64,000 bases of DNA from Streptomyces sp. CB02414 (GCF_001905385.1 NZ_LIPF01000004.1:1-64000); one strand, 5' to 3'; shown: positions 41,250 to 50,390, counted from the stretch's first letter. The notes: generated from the letters alone by a model not told the origin. Translations and numbers: made by a program.

Positions 41250-44117
41250 GTGCGCACGAGACCGCTCGGACACAGACGTGTCCGCTCCTTACTGCCGGCC
41301 CTGGTGTGTGCCCTCGGCCTGATGCTGCCGACGAGCCCGGCCGCCGCCGCCCCGGCGGATCCGGGCGGCGACGGAACCGGTGCCGCCGGTGCCGCCGTGG
41401 CCGCCGAGGAGTTCCAACAGGTCACCCTCGCCAAGGGCGTGGCCGAGACCGGCGAACCCATGACCCTGGCCGTCCTGCCGGACCGTTCGGTCCTGCACAC
41501 CTCGCGCGACGGCACGCTCCGGCTGACCGACCCGGCGGGGAACACCGCCGTGGCCGGCAGGCTCGACGTCTACAGCCACGACGAGGAGGGCCTGCAAGGC
41601 GTCGCCGTGGACCCGGGCTTCGCCACCAACCGCTTCGTCTACCTCTACTACGCGCCCCAGCTCGACACACCGGCCGGTGACGCACCCGCGGACGGCTCGG
41701 CCTCCGACTTCGCCCCCTTCGACGGCGTCAACCGGCTCTCCCGCTTCGTGCTGCGCACCGACGGCACCCTGGACCAGGCCAGCGAGAAGAAGATCCTCGA
41801 CGTGCCCGCCTCCCGCGGCCTGTGCTGCCACGTCGGCGGCGACATCGACTTCGACGCGGCGGGCAACCTCTACCTGTCGACGGGCGACGACACCAACCCC
41901 TTCGCCTCGGACGGCTACACCCCCATCGACGAACGCGCCTCGCGCAACCCCGCCTACGACGCCCAGCGGTCCTCCGGCAACACCAACGACCTGCGCGGCA
42001 AGATCCTGCGCATCAAGGTGAACGCCGACGGCTCGTACGGCATCCCGTCCGGCAACCTCTTCCCGCCCGGCACCGCCGGGACCCGCCCCGAGATCTACGC
42101 CATGGGCTTCCGCAATCCCTTCCGGATGAGCGTCGACAAGACCACGGGCACCGTCTACGTGGGCGACTACGGACCGGACGCGGGCACCGCGAGCGCCTCC
42201 CGGGGCCCCGCCGGACAGGTCGAGTTCAACCGCATCACCGAGGCCGGCAACTTCGGCTGGCCCTACTGCACCGGCGACAACGACGCCTACGTCGACCACG
42301 ACTTCGCCACCGGCGGTGCGGGCGCCACCTTCGACTGCGCGGCTCCGAGGAACACCTCGCCGCGCAACACCGGCCTCACCGACCTGCCGCCCGCCCAGCC
42401 CGCCTGGATCCCCTACGACGGCGGCTCCGTACCGGAGTTCGGGGGCGGCTCCGAGTCACCCATGGGCGGACCCGTCTACCGCTACGACGCGAACTCCACC
42501 TCCGACGTGAAGTTCCCCGAGGCGTACGACGGCGACTTCTTCGCCGGCGAGTTCGGCCGCCGCTGGATCAAGCGCATCGAGACCGGCGGCGACGGCACCG
42601 TGCAGTCCATCAACGCCTTCCCCTGGAGCGGCACCCAGGTGATGGACATGGCCTTCGGCCCGGACGGCGCCCTCTACGTCCTGGACTACGGCACCGGCTA
42701 CTTCAACGGCGACGCCAACTCCGCCCTCTACCGCATCGAGCACATCACCGGCGGCCACGCCCCCGTCGCCCAGGCCGGGGCCGACACCACCTCCGGCACC
42801 GCCCCGCTGACGGTGGCCTTCTCCTCCGCCGGCAGCTCCGACGCCGACGGCGACACCCTCACCCACGCCTGGGACTTCGGCGACGGCAGCACCTCGGCCG
42901 CGGCGAACCCGACCCACACCTACACCGCCAACGGCCAGTACACGGCCACGCTGAAGGTCACCGACACGACGGGCAAGTCCGCCACGGCCTCCGTCCACAT
43001 CACCGTCGGCAACACCGCGCCCAGCGTGCGCATCGACCTGCCGACCGACGGACGCGTCTACGACTTCGGCGCCGCCATTCCCTTCAAGGTGACGGTGACC
43101 GACCCCGAGGACGGCACCGTCGACTGCGCCAAGGTGAAGGTCACCTTCATCATCGGCCACGACAGCCACGGCCACCCGCAGACCTCGGCCACCGGCTGCA
43201 CCGGCACCCTCCAGACCCTGGCGGACGGCGAACACGACCCGAACGCCAACATCTTCGGCGTCATCGACGCCGAGTACACCGACAACGGCGCGAACGGCCA
43301 GCCCGCCCTCACCACCCACGACCAGCACATCACCCAGCCCAGCCACCGCCAGGCCGAGCACTACGGCGACTCCTCGGGCGTCCAGGTCGTCAACCACACG
43401 CCCGCGCACGGCGGCAGGACCGTCGGCCACATCGAGAACGGCGACTGGATCTCCTTCCGGCCGTACGCCCTCGACAACGCCACCGCCTTCACCGCCCGGG
43501 TCTCCTCGGCCGGCACCGGCGGAACCATCGAGGTGCGCGCCGGCTCCCCGACCGGCACCCTGCTCGGCACCGCGACGGTGCCGGTGACCGGCGGCTGGGA
43601 GACCTTCCAGGACGTGACGGCCGCCCTGAGCGACCAGCCGGCCGGCTCCACGACGCTCCACCTCGTCTTCAAGGGCGGCCCCGGCTCCCTCTTCGACGTG
43701 GACGAGTTCTCCTTCACCACCGGCGAAGGCGGTACGCCGACCGGCCCGGTGCGGGGGGTGAACGGCAAGTGCCTGGACGTGGACAACGCGGGCACGGCGG
43801 ACGGTACGGCGGTGCAGCTCTGGTCGTGCAACCAGTCGTCCGCGCAGGAGTGGACGGTCGGTGGTGACGGGACGTTGCGGGCGCTGGGGAAGTGTCTGGA
43901 CGTGTCAGGTGGTGGCAGCGCCGACGGTACGCGGATCCAGTTGTGGACGTGCAACGGGACGGGTGCGCAGAAGTGGGCGGCGCAGGCGGACGGCACGGTG
44001 CGCAATCCGCAGTCGGGCAAGTGTCTGGACGCGTCGGGCGGTACGTGGAACGACGGGACGCCGGTCCACCTGTGGACCTGCCACACCGGACCCAACCAGA
44101 AGTGGACCCTGCCGTAG
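41250..44117 (+). CDS. secreted sugar dehydrogenase-like protein with PKD, CBM6 and lectin domains
   Basis: 955 residues. Signal peptide to about residue 35 (LVCALGLMLPTSPAAAAPA). Residues 50-490 are a glucose/sorbosone dehydrogenase beta-propeller (DEEGLQGVAVDPGFATNRFV, GGDIDFDAAGNLYLSTGDDT). A PKD domain lies at 503-590 (WDFGDGS), CBM6-like sugar binding at 700-827 (GGRTVGHIENGDWISF), and ricin-B lectin at 830-955 with three CLDV/CLDA and QxW-like repeats. PQQ is the usual cofactor, but Streptomyces generally lack PQQ synthesis, so it may work differently. GTG 41250 has GGGAGA upstream. The lectin part duplicates that of the next gene. Confidence 0.88.
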   Translation: MRTRPLGHRRVRSLLPALVCALGLMLPTSPAAAAPADPGGDGTGAAGAAVAAEEFQQVTLAKGVAETGEPMTLAVLPDRSVLHTSRDGTLRLTDPAGNTAVAGRLDVYSHDEEGLQGVAVDPGFATNRFVYLYYAPQLDTPAGDAPADGSASDFAPFDGVNRLSRFVLRTDGTLDQASEKKILDVPASRGLCCHVGGDIDFDAAGNLYLSTGDDTNPFASDGYTPIDERASRNPAYDAQRSSGNTNDLRGKILRIKVNADGSYGIPSGNLFPPGTAGTRPEIYAMGFRNPFRMSVDKTTGTVYVGDYGPDAGTASASRGPAGQVEFNRITEAGNFGWPYCTGDNDAYVDHDFATGGAGATFDCAAPRNTSPRNTGLTDLPPAQPAWIPYDGGSVPEFGGGSESPMGGPVYRYDANSTSDVKFPEAYDGDFFAGEFGRRWIKRIETGGDGTVQSINAFPWSGTQVMDMAFGPDGALYVLDYGTGYFNGDANSALYRIEHITGGHAPVAQAGADTTSGTAPLTVAFSSAGSSDADGDTLTHAWDFGDGSTSAAANPTHTYTANGQYTATLKVTDTTGKSATASVHITVGNTAPSVRIDLPTDGRVYDFGAAIPFKVTVTDPEDGTVDCAKVKVTFIIGHDSHGHPQTSATGCTGTLQTLADGEHDPNANIFGVIDAEYTDNGANGQPALTTHDQHITQPSHRQAEHYGDSSGVQVVNHTPAHGGRTVGHIENGDWISFRPYALDNATAFTARVSSAGTGGTIEVRAGSPTGTLLGTATVPVTGGWETFQDVTAALSDQPAGSTTLHLVFKGGPGSLFDVDEFSFTTGEGGTPTGPVRGVNGKCLDVDNAGTADGTAVQLWSCNQSSAQEWTVGGDGTLRALGKCLDVSGGGSADGTRIQLWTCNGTGAQKWAAQADGTVRNPQSGKCLDASGGTWNDGTPVHLWTCHTGPNQKWTLP
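43739..44113 (+). repeat. lectin-module repeat, copy 1
   Basis: A 375-bp stretch nearly identical to 45537-45911 (offset 1,798 bp). I count two mismatches. It encodes the ricin-B lectin domain at the end of the sugar dehydrogenase-like gene. It uses more TTG, TGT and GGG codons than its surroundings. Confidence 0.92.
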
Positions 44118-44133
44118 AGAGGAGGCGACCTCC

Positions 44134-45915
44134 ATGCGCAACCATCTGAAAGCAGCCCTCGGCCTGTTCGCCGCCGCCGTACTGTGCGCGGCGCCCCAGG
44201 CCACCGCCCTGCCCGGCGCCACCCCCGGCGCCGCGACCGCCCGCACCGACGTCCAGGCGGCCCCGGACGCCGCGGCACAGGCCGCGGCCGACCCCGCGTA
44301 CGACGTGCTCGTCTTCTCCCGGACCGCCGGCTTCCGCCACTCCTCGATCGACGACGGCATCGCGGCCCTGCGGGATCTCGGCGCGGCGAACAACTTCACC
44401 GTGGACGCCACCGAGGACCCGGGGGCCTTCACCACCGGAAACCTCGCCCGGTACGAGGCGGTCGTGTTCCTGTCGACGACGGGCGATGTGCTGGGCGACG
44501 CCCAGCAGACGGCGTTCGAGAGCTACGTCAATGCCGGCGGCGGATACGTCGGCGTCCACGCGGCGGCCGACACCGAGTACGACTGGCCCTTCTACGAAGG
44601 GCTGGCGGGCGCCCTCTTCCACTCCCACCCCGCCATTCAGCCCGCCACCGTCGAGGTTGAGGACCGCGCGCACGACGCCACCGCGCACCTCGGCGGCACC
44701 TGGCAGCGGACCGACGAGTGGTACAACTACCGCACCAACCCGCGCACCACGGCCCACGTCCTGGCCTCGCTCGACGAGTCCAGCTACTCGGGCGGCAACA
44801 TGAACGGCGACCACCCGATCGCCTGGTGCAAGGACTACGAGGGCGGCCGGGCCTTCTACACCGGCGGCGGCCACACCGACGAGTCCTACGCCGACCCCGC
44901 CTTCCGCAGGCACCTCCTCGGCGGCGTCCGCTGGGCGGCCGGCATGACCAACGCCGACTGCCGCCCGGAGAGCGGCTACACCTCCCTCTTCGACGGCTCC
45001 GGCACCACGGGCTGGCAGCAGGCCGGCCCCGGCGGGTTCACCCTCGCCGACGGCACCCTCACCTCGCACGGCGGGCTGGGCATGCTCTGGTACTCCGCCG
45101 AGGAGTTCACCGGGGACTACTCTCTCAAGCTGGACTGGAAGGCGGCCGGGGACGACAACTCCGGCGTTCTCGTGGGCTTCCCGGCCTCCGCCGACCCCTG
45201 GTCGGCGGTGGACAACGGCTACGAGATCCAGATCGACGCCACGGACGCGGCCGACCGGACCACGGGTGCCGTCTACGGGTTCCAGTCGGCGGACCTCCCG
45301 GCTCGTGACGCCGCTCTGAACCCGCCGGGGGAGTGGAACACGTACGAACTCCGCGTCACCGGCGAGCGGCTGGAGGTCTTCCTCAACGGCGTGAAGATCA
45401 ACGACTTCACCAACACCGATCCGGCGCGGAGTCTGCGACAGGGGCACATCGGCCTCCAGAACCACGGCGACGGCGACGAGGTGGCCTTCCGCGACATCCG
45501 CGTCAAGCACGCCGGTACGCCGGAGCCCGATCCGCGGACCGGCCCGGTGCGGGGGGTGAACGGCAAGTGCCTGGACGTGGACAACGCGGGCACGGCGGAC
45601 GGTACGGCGGTGCAGCTCTGGTCGTGCAACCAGTCGTCCGCGCAGGAGTGGACGGTCGGTGGTGACGGGACGTTGCGGGCGCTGGGGAAGTGTCTGGACG
45701 TGTCCGGTGGTGGCAGCGCCGACGGTACGCGGATCCAGTTGTGGACGTGCAACGGGACGGGTGCGCAGAAGTGGGCGGCGCAGTCGGACGGCACGGTGCG
45801 CAATCCGCAGTCGGGCAAGTGTCTGGACGCGTCGGGCGGTACGTGGAACGACGGGACGCCGGTCCACCTGTGGACCTGCCACACCGGACCCAACCAGAAG
45901 TGGACCCTGCCCTGA
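44134..45915 (+). CDS. secreted ThuA - DUF1080 - ricin-lectin protein
   Basis: 593 residues from ATG 44134 with AGAGGAGG upstream. Signal peptide to about 27 (AAVLCAAPQATALPG). ThuA-type amidotransferase-like domain at 52-280 (DVLVFSRTAGFRHSSIDDGI, GYVGVHAAADTEYDWPFY). DUF1080 (laminin/concanavalin-like, 3-keto-disaccharide hydrolase family) at about 285-460 (LFDGSGTTGWQQAG, DDNSGVLVGFPA, EIQIDATDAADR). Ricin-B lectin at 468-593. ThuA and DUF1080 are linked to 3-keto-sugar and trehalose use. It follows the dehydrogenase-like gene by 16 bp, so the two form one operon and may process the same extracellular glycan. Confidence 0.88.
   Translation: MRNHLKAALGLFAAAVLCAAPQATALPGATPGAATARTDVQAAPDAAAQAAADPAYDVLVFSRTAGFRHSSIDDGIAALRDLGAANNFTVDATEDPGAFTTGNLARYEAVVFLSTTGDVLGDAQQTAFESYVNAGGGYVGVHAAADTEYDWPFYEGLAGALFHSHPAIQPATVEVEDRAHDATAHLGGTWQRTDEWYNYRTNPRTTAHVLASLDESSYSGGNMNGDHPIAWCKDYEGGRAFYTGGGHTDESYADPAFRRHLLGGVRWAAGMTNADCRPESGYTSLFDGSGTTGWQQAGPGGFTLADGTLTSHGGLGMLWYSAEEFTGDYSLKLDWKAAGDDNSGVLVGFPASADPWSAVDNGYEIQIDATDAADRTTGAVYGFQSADLPARDAALNPPGEWNTYELRVTGERLEVFLNGVKINDFTNTDPARSLRQGHIGLQNHGDGDEVAFRDIRVKHAGTPEPDPRTGPVRGVNGKCLDVDNAGTADGTAVQLWSCNQSSAQEWTVGGDGTLRALGKCLDVSGGGSADGTRIQLWTCNGTGAQKWAAQSDGTVRNPQSGKCLDASGGTWNDGTPVHLWTCHTGPNQKWTLP
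45537..45911 (+). repeat. lectin-module repeat, copy 2
   Basis: Second copy of the 375-bp lectin-coding repeat, at the end of the ThuA-DUF1080 gene. The two mismatches with copy 1 are at the serine codon TCA/TCC and at GCG/TCG (Ala/Ser). Divergence resumes abruptly at the stop codons. Confidence 0.92.
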
Positions 45916-45938
45916 CCGATCGTGAGGGCGCCAGGCCC

Positions 45939-45974
45939 GGTACGTCCCGCTCACCCGGGTGAGCGGGACGTACC
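45939..45974. terminator. long perfect hairpin terminator
   Basis: A 36-bp perfect palindrome running from GGTACGTCCCGCTCACC to its complement. It ends the dehydrogenase/ThuA operon and stands 119 bp before the mannanase gene. Confidence 0.75.
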
Positions 45975-46039
45975 CGTTCCACTCGACCTTCGTTTCACGG
46001 CGCCCGTCGTCTTGACGTGTACGCGCCGTCGTGGCTTCA

Positions 46040-46053
46040 TGGGAGCGCTCCCA
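46040..46053. promoter_or_regulatory. CebR-type operator
   Basis: TGGGAGCGCTCCCA, a perfect 14-bp palindrome identical to the cellulase/cellobiose operator of actinomycetes bound by CebR (LacI family). A second related palindrome AAGCGCTT lies at 46061-46068, 18 bp away centre to centre. Both are upstream of the mannanase start. Confidence 0.85.
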
Positions 46054-46092
46054 CAACAGTAAGCGCTTCCCCACCTCCCCACTGGAGTCACC

Positions 46093-47760
46093 GTGCGCAC
46101 AACACCACGCGAACCGCGGCAGGGCTTCTTGGCCCGCCTGCTCGCCGCGCTGGCCGTCATGACCGGCCTGGTCGTCCTCGGCGCCCTCTGCCCGGCCGCC
46201 GCCCTGGCCCAGTCGCCGCCCGGCGCCCGGGCGGCCACCGGCCTGCACATCAGCGGGGGCCGGCTCCTGGAGGCCAACGGCAACGACTTCGTCATGCGCG
46301 GCGTCAACCACGCGCACACCTGGTACCCCGGCGAGACCCAGTCGCTCGCCGACATCAAGGCACTGGGCGCCAACAGCGTCCGGGTCGTCCTCTCCGACGG
46401 CCACCGCTGGAGCGAGAACAGCCCCGCCGACGTGGCGGACGTCGTCGAGCAGTGCAAGGCGAACCGGCTGATCTGCGTCCTGGAGGTGCACGACACCACC
46501 GGCTACGGCGAGGACGCCGCGGCCGGCACGCTCGACCACGCCGCCGACTACTGGATCGGCCTCAAGGACGTGCTGGCCGGCGAAGAGGACTACGTCATCG
46601 TCAACATCGGCAACGAGCCCTGGGGCAACACCGACCCCGCGGGCTGGACCGAGCCGACCGTCGCGGCGGTGAAGAAGCTGCGCGACGCCGGATTCCAGCA
46701 CACGATCATGGTGGACGCGCCCAACTGGGGCCAGGACTGGCAGGGCGTCATGCGGGCCAACGCCCGGACCGTGTGCGACGCCGACCCCACCGGCAACCTG
46801 ATCTTCTCGATCCACATGTACAGCGTCTACGACACCGCCCAGGAGATCACCGACTACCTCCAGGCCTACGTCGACGCCGGACTGCCCATCCTCATCGGCG
46901 AGTTCGGTGGCCCCGCCGACCAGTGGGGCGACCCCGACGAGGACACCATGATGGCCACCGCCGAACGGCTGGACCTCGGTTACCTGGCCTGGTCCTGGAG
47001 CGGCAACACCGACCCGGTCCTGGACCTCGCCCTCGACTTCGACCCGAGCCGGCTCAGCTCCTGGGGCGAGCGCATCTTCCACGGCGCCGACGGCATCGCG
47101 CGGACCTCGAAGGAAGCGACGGTCTTCGGCGGCGAAACCCCGGACGACACCGAGGCGCCCAGTGTTCCGGGGACCCCGGCCGCCTCCGCCGTGACGGACA
47201 CCTCCGTCACCCTCGGCTGGGCCGCGTCGAGCGACGACACCCGGGTCACCGGATACGACGTCGTCCGCGTCGACGACGGCACCGAGACCCCGGTCGCCAC
47301 CTCGACCACCAACTCGGTCACCGTGACCGGCCTCACCGCCGGTACCGCCCACACCTTCGCCGTCTACGCCCGAGACGCCGCCGGCAACCGCTCGGCCCGC
47401 TCCGCCACCGTGGACGTCACGACCGACGAGAGCGGCACCCCCGGCGCCACGTGCGCGGTGACCTACCGCGTCGTCGGCGAGTGGCCGGGCGGCTTCCAGG
47501 GGGAGATCGCCGTCCGCAACACCGGGACCGCGCCCCTCGGCCCGTGGACGCTCGCCTTCACCTTCCCGGACGGCCAGACCGTCACCAACATGTGGGGCGG
47601 GACACCGACGCAGACCGGCGGCGCGGTGAGCGTCGCCCCGGCCCCCTACACCGCCACCATCCCGGCCGGCGGCACGGTCACCCTCGGGTTCACCGCCGGG
47701 AAGGGAGCCGCCAACACCGCCCCGGCTGCCTTCAGCGTCAACGGGAACGCCTGCGCGTGA
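46093..47760 (+). CDS. manA: secreted GH5 beta-mannanase with Fn3 and CBM2
   Basis: 555 residues. Signal peptide to about 40. The GH5 domain (45-345) closely resembles S. lividans mannanase (family 5 subfamily 8): ATGLHISGGRLLEANGNDFV, LEVHDTTGYGE, acid/base Glu in VNIGNEPWGNTDP, nucleophile Glu in ILIGEFGGPADQWG, WSWSGNTDPVLDL. A fibronectin-III domain lies at about 354-440 (PSVPGTPAASAVTDTSVTLG) and a CBM2 cellulose-binding domain at 452-555 (CAVTYRVVGEWPGGFQGEI, NACA end). It hydrolyses mannan backbones outside the cell. GTG 46093 has TGGAG upstream. The CebR-type operator suggests induction by cello- or manno-oligosaccharides. Confidence 0.93.
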   Translation: MRTTPREPRQGFLARLLAALAVMTGLVVLGALCPAAALAQSPPGARAATGLHISGGRLLEANGNDFVMRGVNHAHTWYPGETQSLADIKALGANSVRVVLSDGHRWSENSPADVADVVEQCKANRLICVLEVHDTTGYGEDAAAGTLDHAADYWIGLKDVLAGEEDYVIVNIGNEPWGNTDPAGWTEPTVAAVKKLRDAGFQHTIMVDAPNWGQDWQGVMRANARTVCDADPTGNLIFSIHMYSVYDTAQEITDYLQAYVDAGLPILIGEFGGPADQWGDPDEDTMMATAERLDLGYLAWSWSGNTDPVLDLALDFDPSRLSSWGERIFHGADGIARTSKEATVFGGETPDDTEAPSVPGTPAASAVTDTSVTLGWAASSDDTRVTGYDVVRVDDGTETPVATSTTNSVTVTGLTAGTAHTFAVYARDAAGNRSARSATVDVTTDESGTPGATCAVTYRVVGEWPGGFQGEIAVRNTGTAPLGPWTLAFTFPDGQTVTNMWGGTPTQTGGAVSVAPAPYTATIPAGGTVTLGFTAGKGAANTAPAAFSVNGNACA

Positions 47761-47766
47761 CCGGTG

Positions 47767-48339
47767 TCACCACGACACCTCGCGGACGTCGGCCCGGCTC
47801 TCCGGCCGGGTCGTCGCCGTGATCTCCGACCGGTGGCGGCTCGCCGAGAACGTGACCGTCAGTGTCTGCGGGCCGCTCTGCTCCGTGCTCACCGTGAACC
47901 CCCGGTTCGGCACCGCCGAGACCAGGCACACTCCGTCGTCGCCGAACCGCACGGTGGCCTTGCCGCCCTCGGAGGGCACCGTGTAGACGCCGGCACCGCC
48001 CTCGCACCCCGAGCCGCCCGAGTCGGCCGGCGGGCTCGGGGGAGTGGTGCGGGCGGTGGGTGTCGGCGTCGGTGTCGGGCTCGGCTCGGGCGGCTTCTCG
48101 CTGCTCCGGGACGGCGTGGGGCTGGGCCTGCGGCTGGTCGCCGACGGGCTGGGTGACGGCTCCGCGGTCCTCGACGGGCTGGGCCTCGGGGACTGGGGCG
48201 GCTCACTCGGCGCCGACTGCGCGACCGGCGCGGTCGGCCGGGTCGAGCCCACCACGAAGTGGATCGTGATGATGACAGCCGTGACACTGGCTGCCGTGCA
48301 CGACAGCCAGATGATCAGGTAGCGCAGGAGGCGGGACAC
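47767..48339 (-). CDS. membrane-anchored extracellular protein with Pro-rich spacer
   Basis: 190 residues. An N-terminal membrane anchor (LLRYLIIWLSCTAASVTAVI), a long Pro/Ser/Thr-rich wall-spanning spacer (about 35-110, PSPTPTPTPT), then a small beta-rich domain with two cysteines (SGCEGGAGVYTVPSEGGKAT to GVCLVSAVPNRG). Such architecture suits display outside the peptidoglycan. No family recognised. GTG 48339 is used; its ribosome-binding site is weak. It is convergent with the mannanase (6 bp apart) and divergent from the response-regulator gene. Confidence 0.75.
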   Translation of the reverse strand: MSRLLRYLIIWLSCTAASVTAVIITIHFVVGSTRPTAPVAQSAPSEPPQSPRPSPSRTAEPSPSPSATSRRPSPTPSRSSEKPPEPSPTPTPTPTARTTPPSPPADSGGSGCEGGAGVYTVPSEGGKATVRFGDDGVCLVSAVPNRGFTVSTEQSGPQTLTVTFSASRHRSEITATTRPESRADVREVSW

Positions 48340-48375
48340 GACACCATAGTGACGGACCGGCTAACGTGCCTGCCC

Positions 48376-49065
48376 ATGGCCTCCGTACTGGTCGTCGAGG
48401 ACGACCCCGTGATCCGGGCCGCGCTGATCGAGGTCCTGACCGGGCACGGCTACGCGGTCAAGACCGCCCACCAGGGTTTCGAGGCGCTGCGCGACATCAC
48501 CCAGAGCCCGCCGGACATCGTGGTGCTGGACCTCGGGCTGCCCGACCTCGACGGTCTCGACGTGCTGCGCATGATCCGGGGCATCTCCCGCGTCCCGGTC
48601 CTCGTCGCCACCGCCCGTGACGACGAGAGCGAGATCATCCGGCTGCTCAACGCCGGGGCCGACGACTACCTGGTCAAGCCGTTCTCCGGCGGCCAGCTCG
48701 CGGCCCGGCTCGCCGCCGTACTGCGCCGGTCCGTGCCCGCCGACGTCCGGGCCGCGCGCAGGCCCGTCCTCCAGGTCGCCGACCTGCGCATCGACCCCAC
48801 CGCGCGCACCGCCCACCTCGCCGGCCGGGAGCTCCCGCTCACCCGCCGCGAGTTCGACCTGCTCGCCTACCTCGCCGCCAACGCCGACCAGGTCATCTCC
48901 CGGCAGCGAATACTCGCCGAGGTGTGGCAGCAGCCGTACGTCGAGGACCAGACGGTCGACGTCCACCTCTCCGCACTCCGCCGCAAAATGGGTGAGAAGG
49001 CGCGAAAGCCCCGCTATCTCCACACCGTGCGCGGCATAGGCATCAAGTTGGTCAGCTCGCCATGA
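48376..49065 (+). CDS. OmpR-family response regulator
   Basis: 229 residues. Receiver domain 1-120 (VLVVEDDPVIRAALIEVLTG, phosphorylated Asp in VVLDLGLPDLDG, Lys in YLVKPFSGGQLA). The OmpR-type winged helix is at 135-228 (LTRREFDLLAYLAANADQVI, YVEDQTVDVHLSALRRKMGE). It starts with ATG 48376 and is coupled to the kinase gene by a 4-bp overlap. The regulon is unknown; the divergent membrane-anchored protein gene is a candidate target. Confidence 0.95.
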   Translation: MASVLVVEDDPVIRAALIEVLTGHGYAVKTAHQGFEALRDITQSPPDIVVLDLGLPDLDGLDVLRMIRGISRVPVLVATARDDESEIIRLLNAGADDYLVKPFSGGQLAARLAAVLRRSVPADVRAARRPVLQVADLRIDPTARTAHLAGRELPLTRREFDLLAYLAANADQVISRQRILAEVWQQPYVEDQTVDVHLSALRRKMGEKARKPRYLHTVRGIGIKLVSSP

Positions 49066-50384
49066 GACGTGCCCTCGCCGGGATCGCCCTGGCCGTCACC
49101 TCGATGGTGGCGCTGTCCTTCCTCATCCCGCTCGCCCTCCTCGTCCGCGAACAGGCCCGGGACCGGGTCACCACCGCCGCCGAACAGCGGGCCTCCGCCC
49201 TGTCCCCGGTCCTGGCCCTCACCACCCGGCGCGCCGACGTGCAGCAGGCCGTCGCGGAACTCGGCTCCGCCGACCAGCTCGTCGTACGGCTGCCCGACGG
49301 CGGCTTCGTGGGCACCCCGCACGCGCCCCGGGACGCGCTCGACCGGGCCGTGCGCGGCCGCGAGACGCTCGCCGTGGACACCGACGAGGGCTGGGTCTAC
49401 CTCCAGCCCGTCGTCCTGCGCGGGGACCGGGTGGCGGTCGTGGAAGCCTTCGTGCCCGCCGCCGACCTCACCCGGGGCGTGGCCGCGTCCTGGGGTGTGA
49501 TGGCGCTCCTCGCGCTGGGCCTGGTCGGTGGCTCGGTGCTGGTCGCCGACCGGCTCGGCGCCCGCGTCGTCCGCTCCTCCCGCGGCCTCAAGCGCGCCTC
49601 GCTGGCCCTCGGCTCCGGGAACCTGGACGTACGGGTGGAACCGGACGGGCCGCCCGAGCTGCAGGAGGCCGGCGCGGCGTTCAACACGATGGCCGACCGG
49701 GTCGTCGACCTGCTCGCCATCGAACGCGAACTGGTCGCCGACCTCTCGCACCGGCTGCGCACCCCGCTGACCGCCCTCTACCTGGAGGCCGACCGGATGG
49801 GCGCGACGCCCAGCGCCCGGCGGGTCACGGAAGCGGCCGGGCAGCTGGAGAGCGAGCTGGACTCGATCATCGCCGCGGCACGCACACCGCTGGCCTCGGC
49901 GCACCTGGCCGGTGCGGGGGCGGGCGCGTCAAAACCGTGCGACGTCGCCGAGGTGGTCGCCATGCGCCTGGACTTCTGGTCGGTCCTCGCCACCCAGCAG
50001 GGCCGGCCCTGCGAGCGTTCCCTCACCCCGCGCCCGGCGCCCGTCGCCTTCCCCGAGGACGATCTCGCGGCCGTCGTCGACGCCCTGATCGGCAACGTCT
50101 TCCGGCACACCCCTCAGGGCACCGCCTTCACCGTGCGCGTGGAGCGGGCGGACCGGCACGTGTTTCTCACGGTCGACGACGCGGGCCCGGGCGTGGCGGA
50201 CCCCGAGGCGGCGCTCACCCGGGGCGTCAGCGTCGGCGGCTCCACCGGACTCGGCCTGGACATCGTGGCGCGGGCGGCCCGCGCGGCGGACGGCGAACTG
50301 ACGATCACCCGCGCGCCGCTGGGCGGCGCGCGGGTGCGGGTGTCGTTCGTACTGGCCGGCGCGAGCGGCGCCGGGACACGGTGA
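49062..50384 (+). CDS. sensor histidine kinase
   Basis: 440 residues. Membrane helix 1 (VTSMVALSFLIPLALLVREQ), an extracellular sensor region of about 120 residues, membrane helix 2 (SWGVMALLALGLVGGSVLVA), a HAMP-like stretch, dimerization helix with phospho-His in VADLSHRLRTPLTALYLEAD, and HATPase motifs ALIGNVFRHTP and VDDAGPGVADPEA with STGLGLDIVARAARA. It senses an envelope or external signal and phosphorylates the adjacent response regulator. The start is ATG 49062, overlapping the regulator's stop. The stop is 6 bp from the convergent CAP gene. Confidence 0.95.
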   Translation: MRRALAGIALAVTSMVALSFLIPLALLVREQARDRVTTAAEQRASALSPVLALTTRRADVQQAVAELGSADQLVVRLPDGGFVGTPHAPRDALDRAVRGRETLAVDTDEGWVYLQPVVLRGDRVAVVEAFVPAADLTRGVAASWGVMALLALGLVGGSVLVADRLGARVVRSSRGLKRASLALGSGNLDVRVEPDGPPELQEAGAAFNTMADRVVDLLAIERELVADLSHRLRTPLTALYLEADRMGATPSARRVTEAAGQLESELDSIIAAARTPLASAHLAGAGAGASKPCDVAEVVAMRLDFWSVLATQQGRPCERSLTPRPAPVAFPEDDLAAVVDALIGNVFRHTPQGTAFTVRVERADRHVFLTVDDAGPGVADPEAALTRGVSVGGSTGLGLDIVARAARAADGELTITRAPLGGARVRVSFVLAGASGAGTR

Positions 50385-50390
50385 CGGGCG

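Noticed and set aside
41250..44117. Possibility that the lectin repeats are an insertion sequence or transposon
   Set aside because: There are no terminal inverted repeats or transposase, the repeat lies within coding frames, and both copies end at the genes' stop codons.
43714..47352. Very long leftward open frame of about 1,200 codons across three secreted-protein genes
   Set aside because: It is antisense to three well-recognised genes and encodes an Arg/Val/Gly-biased protein without domains; it exists because stop codons are rare in high-G+C DNA.
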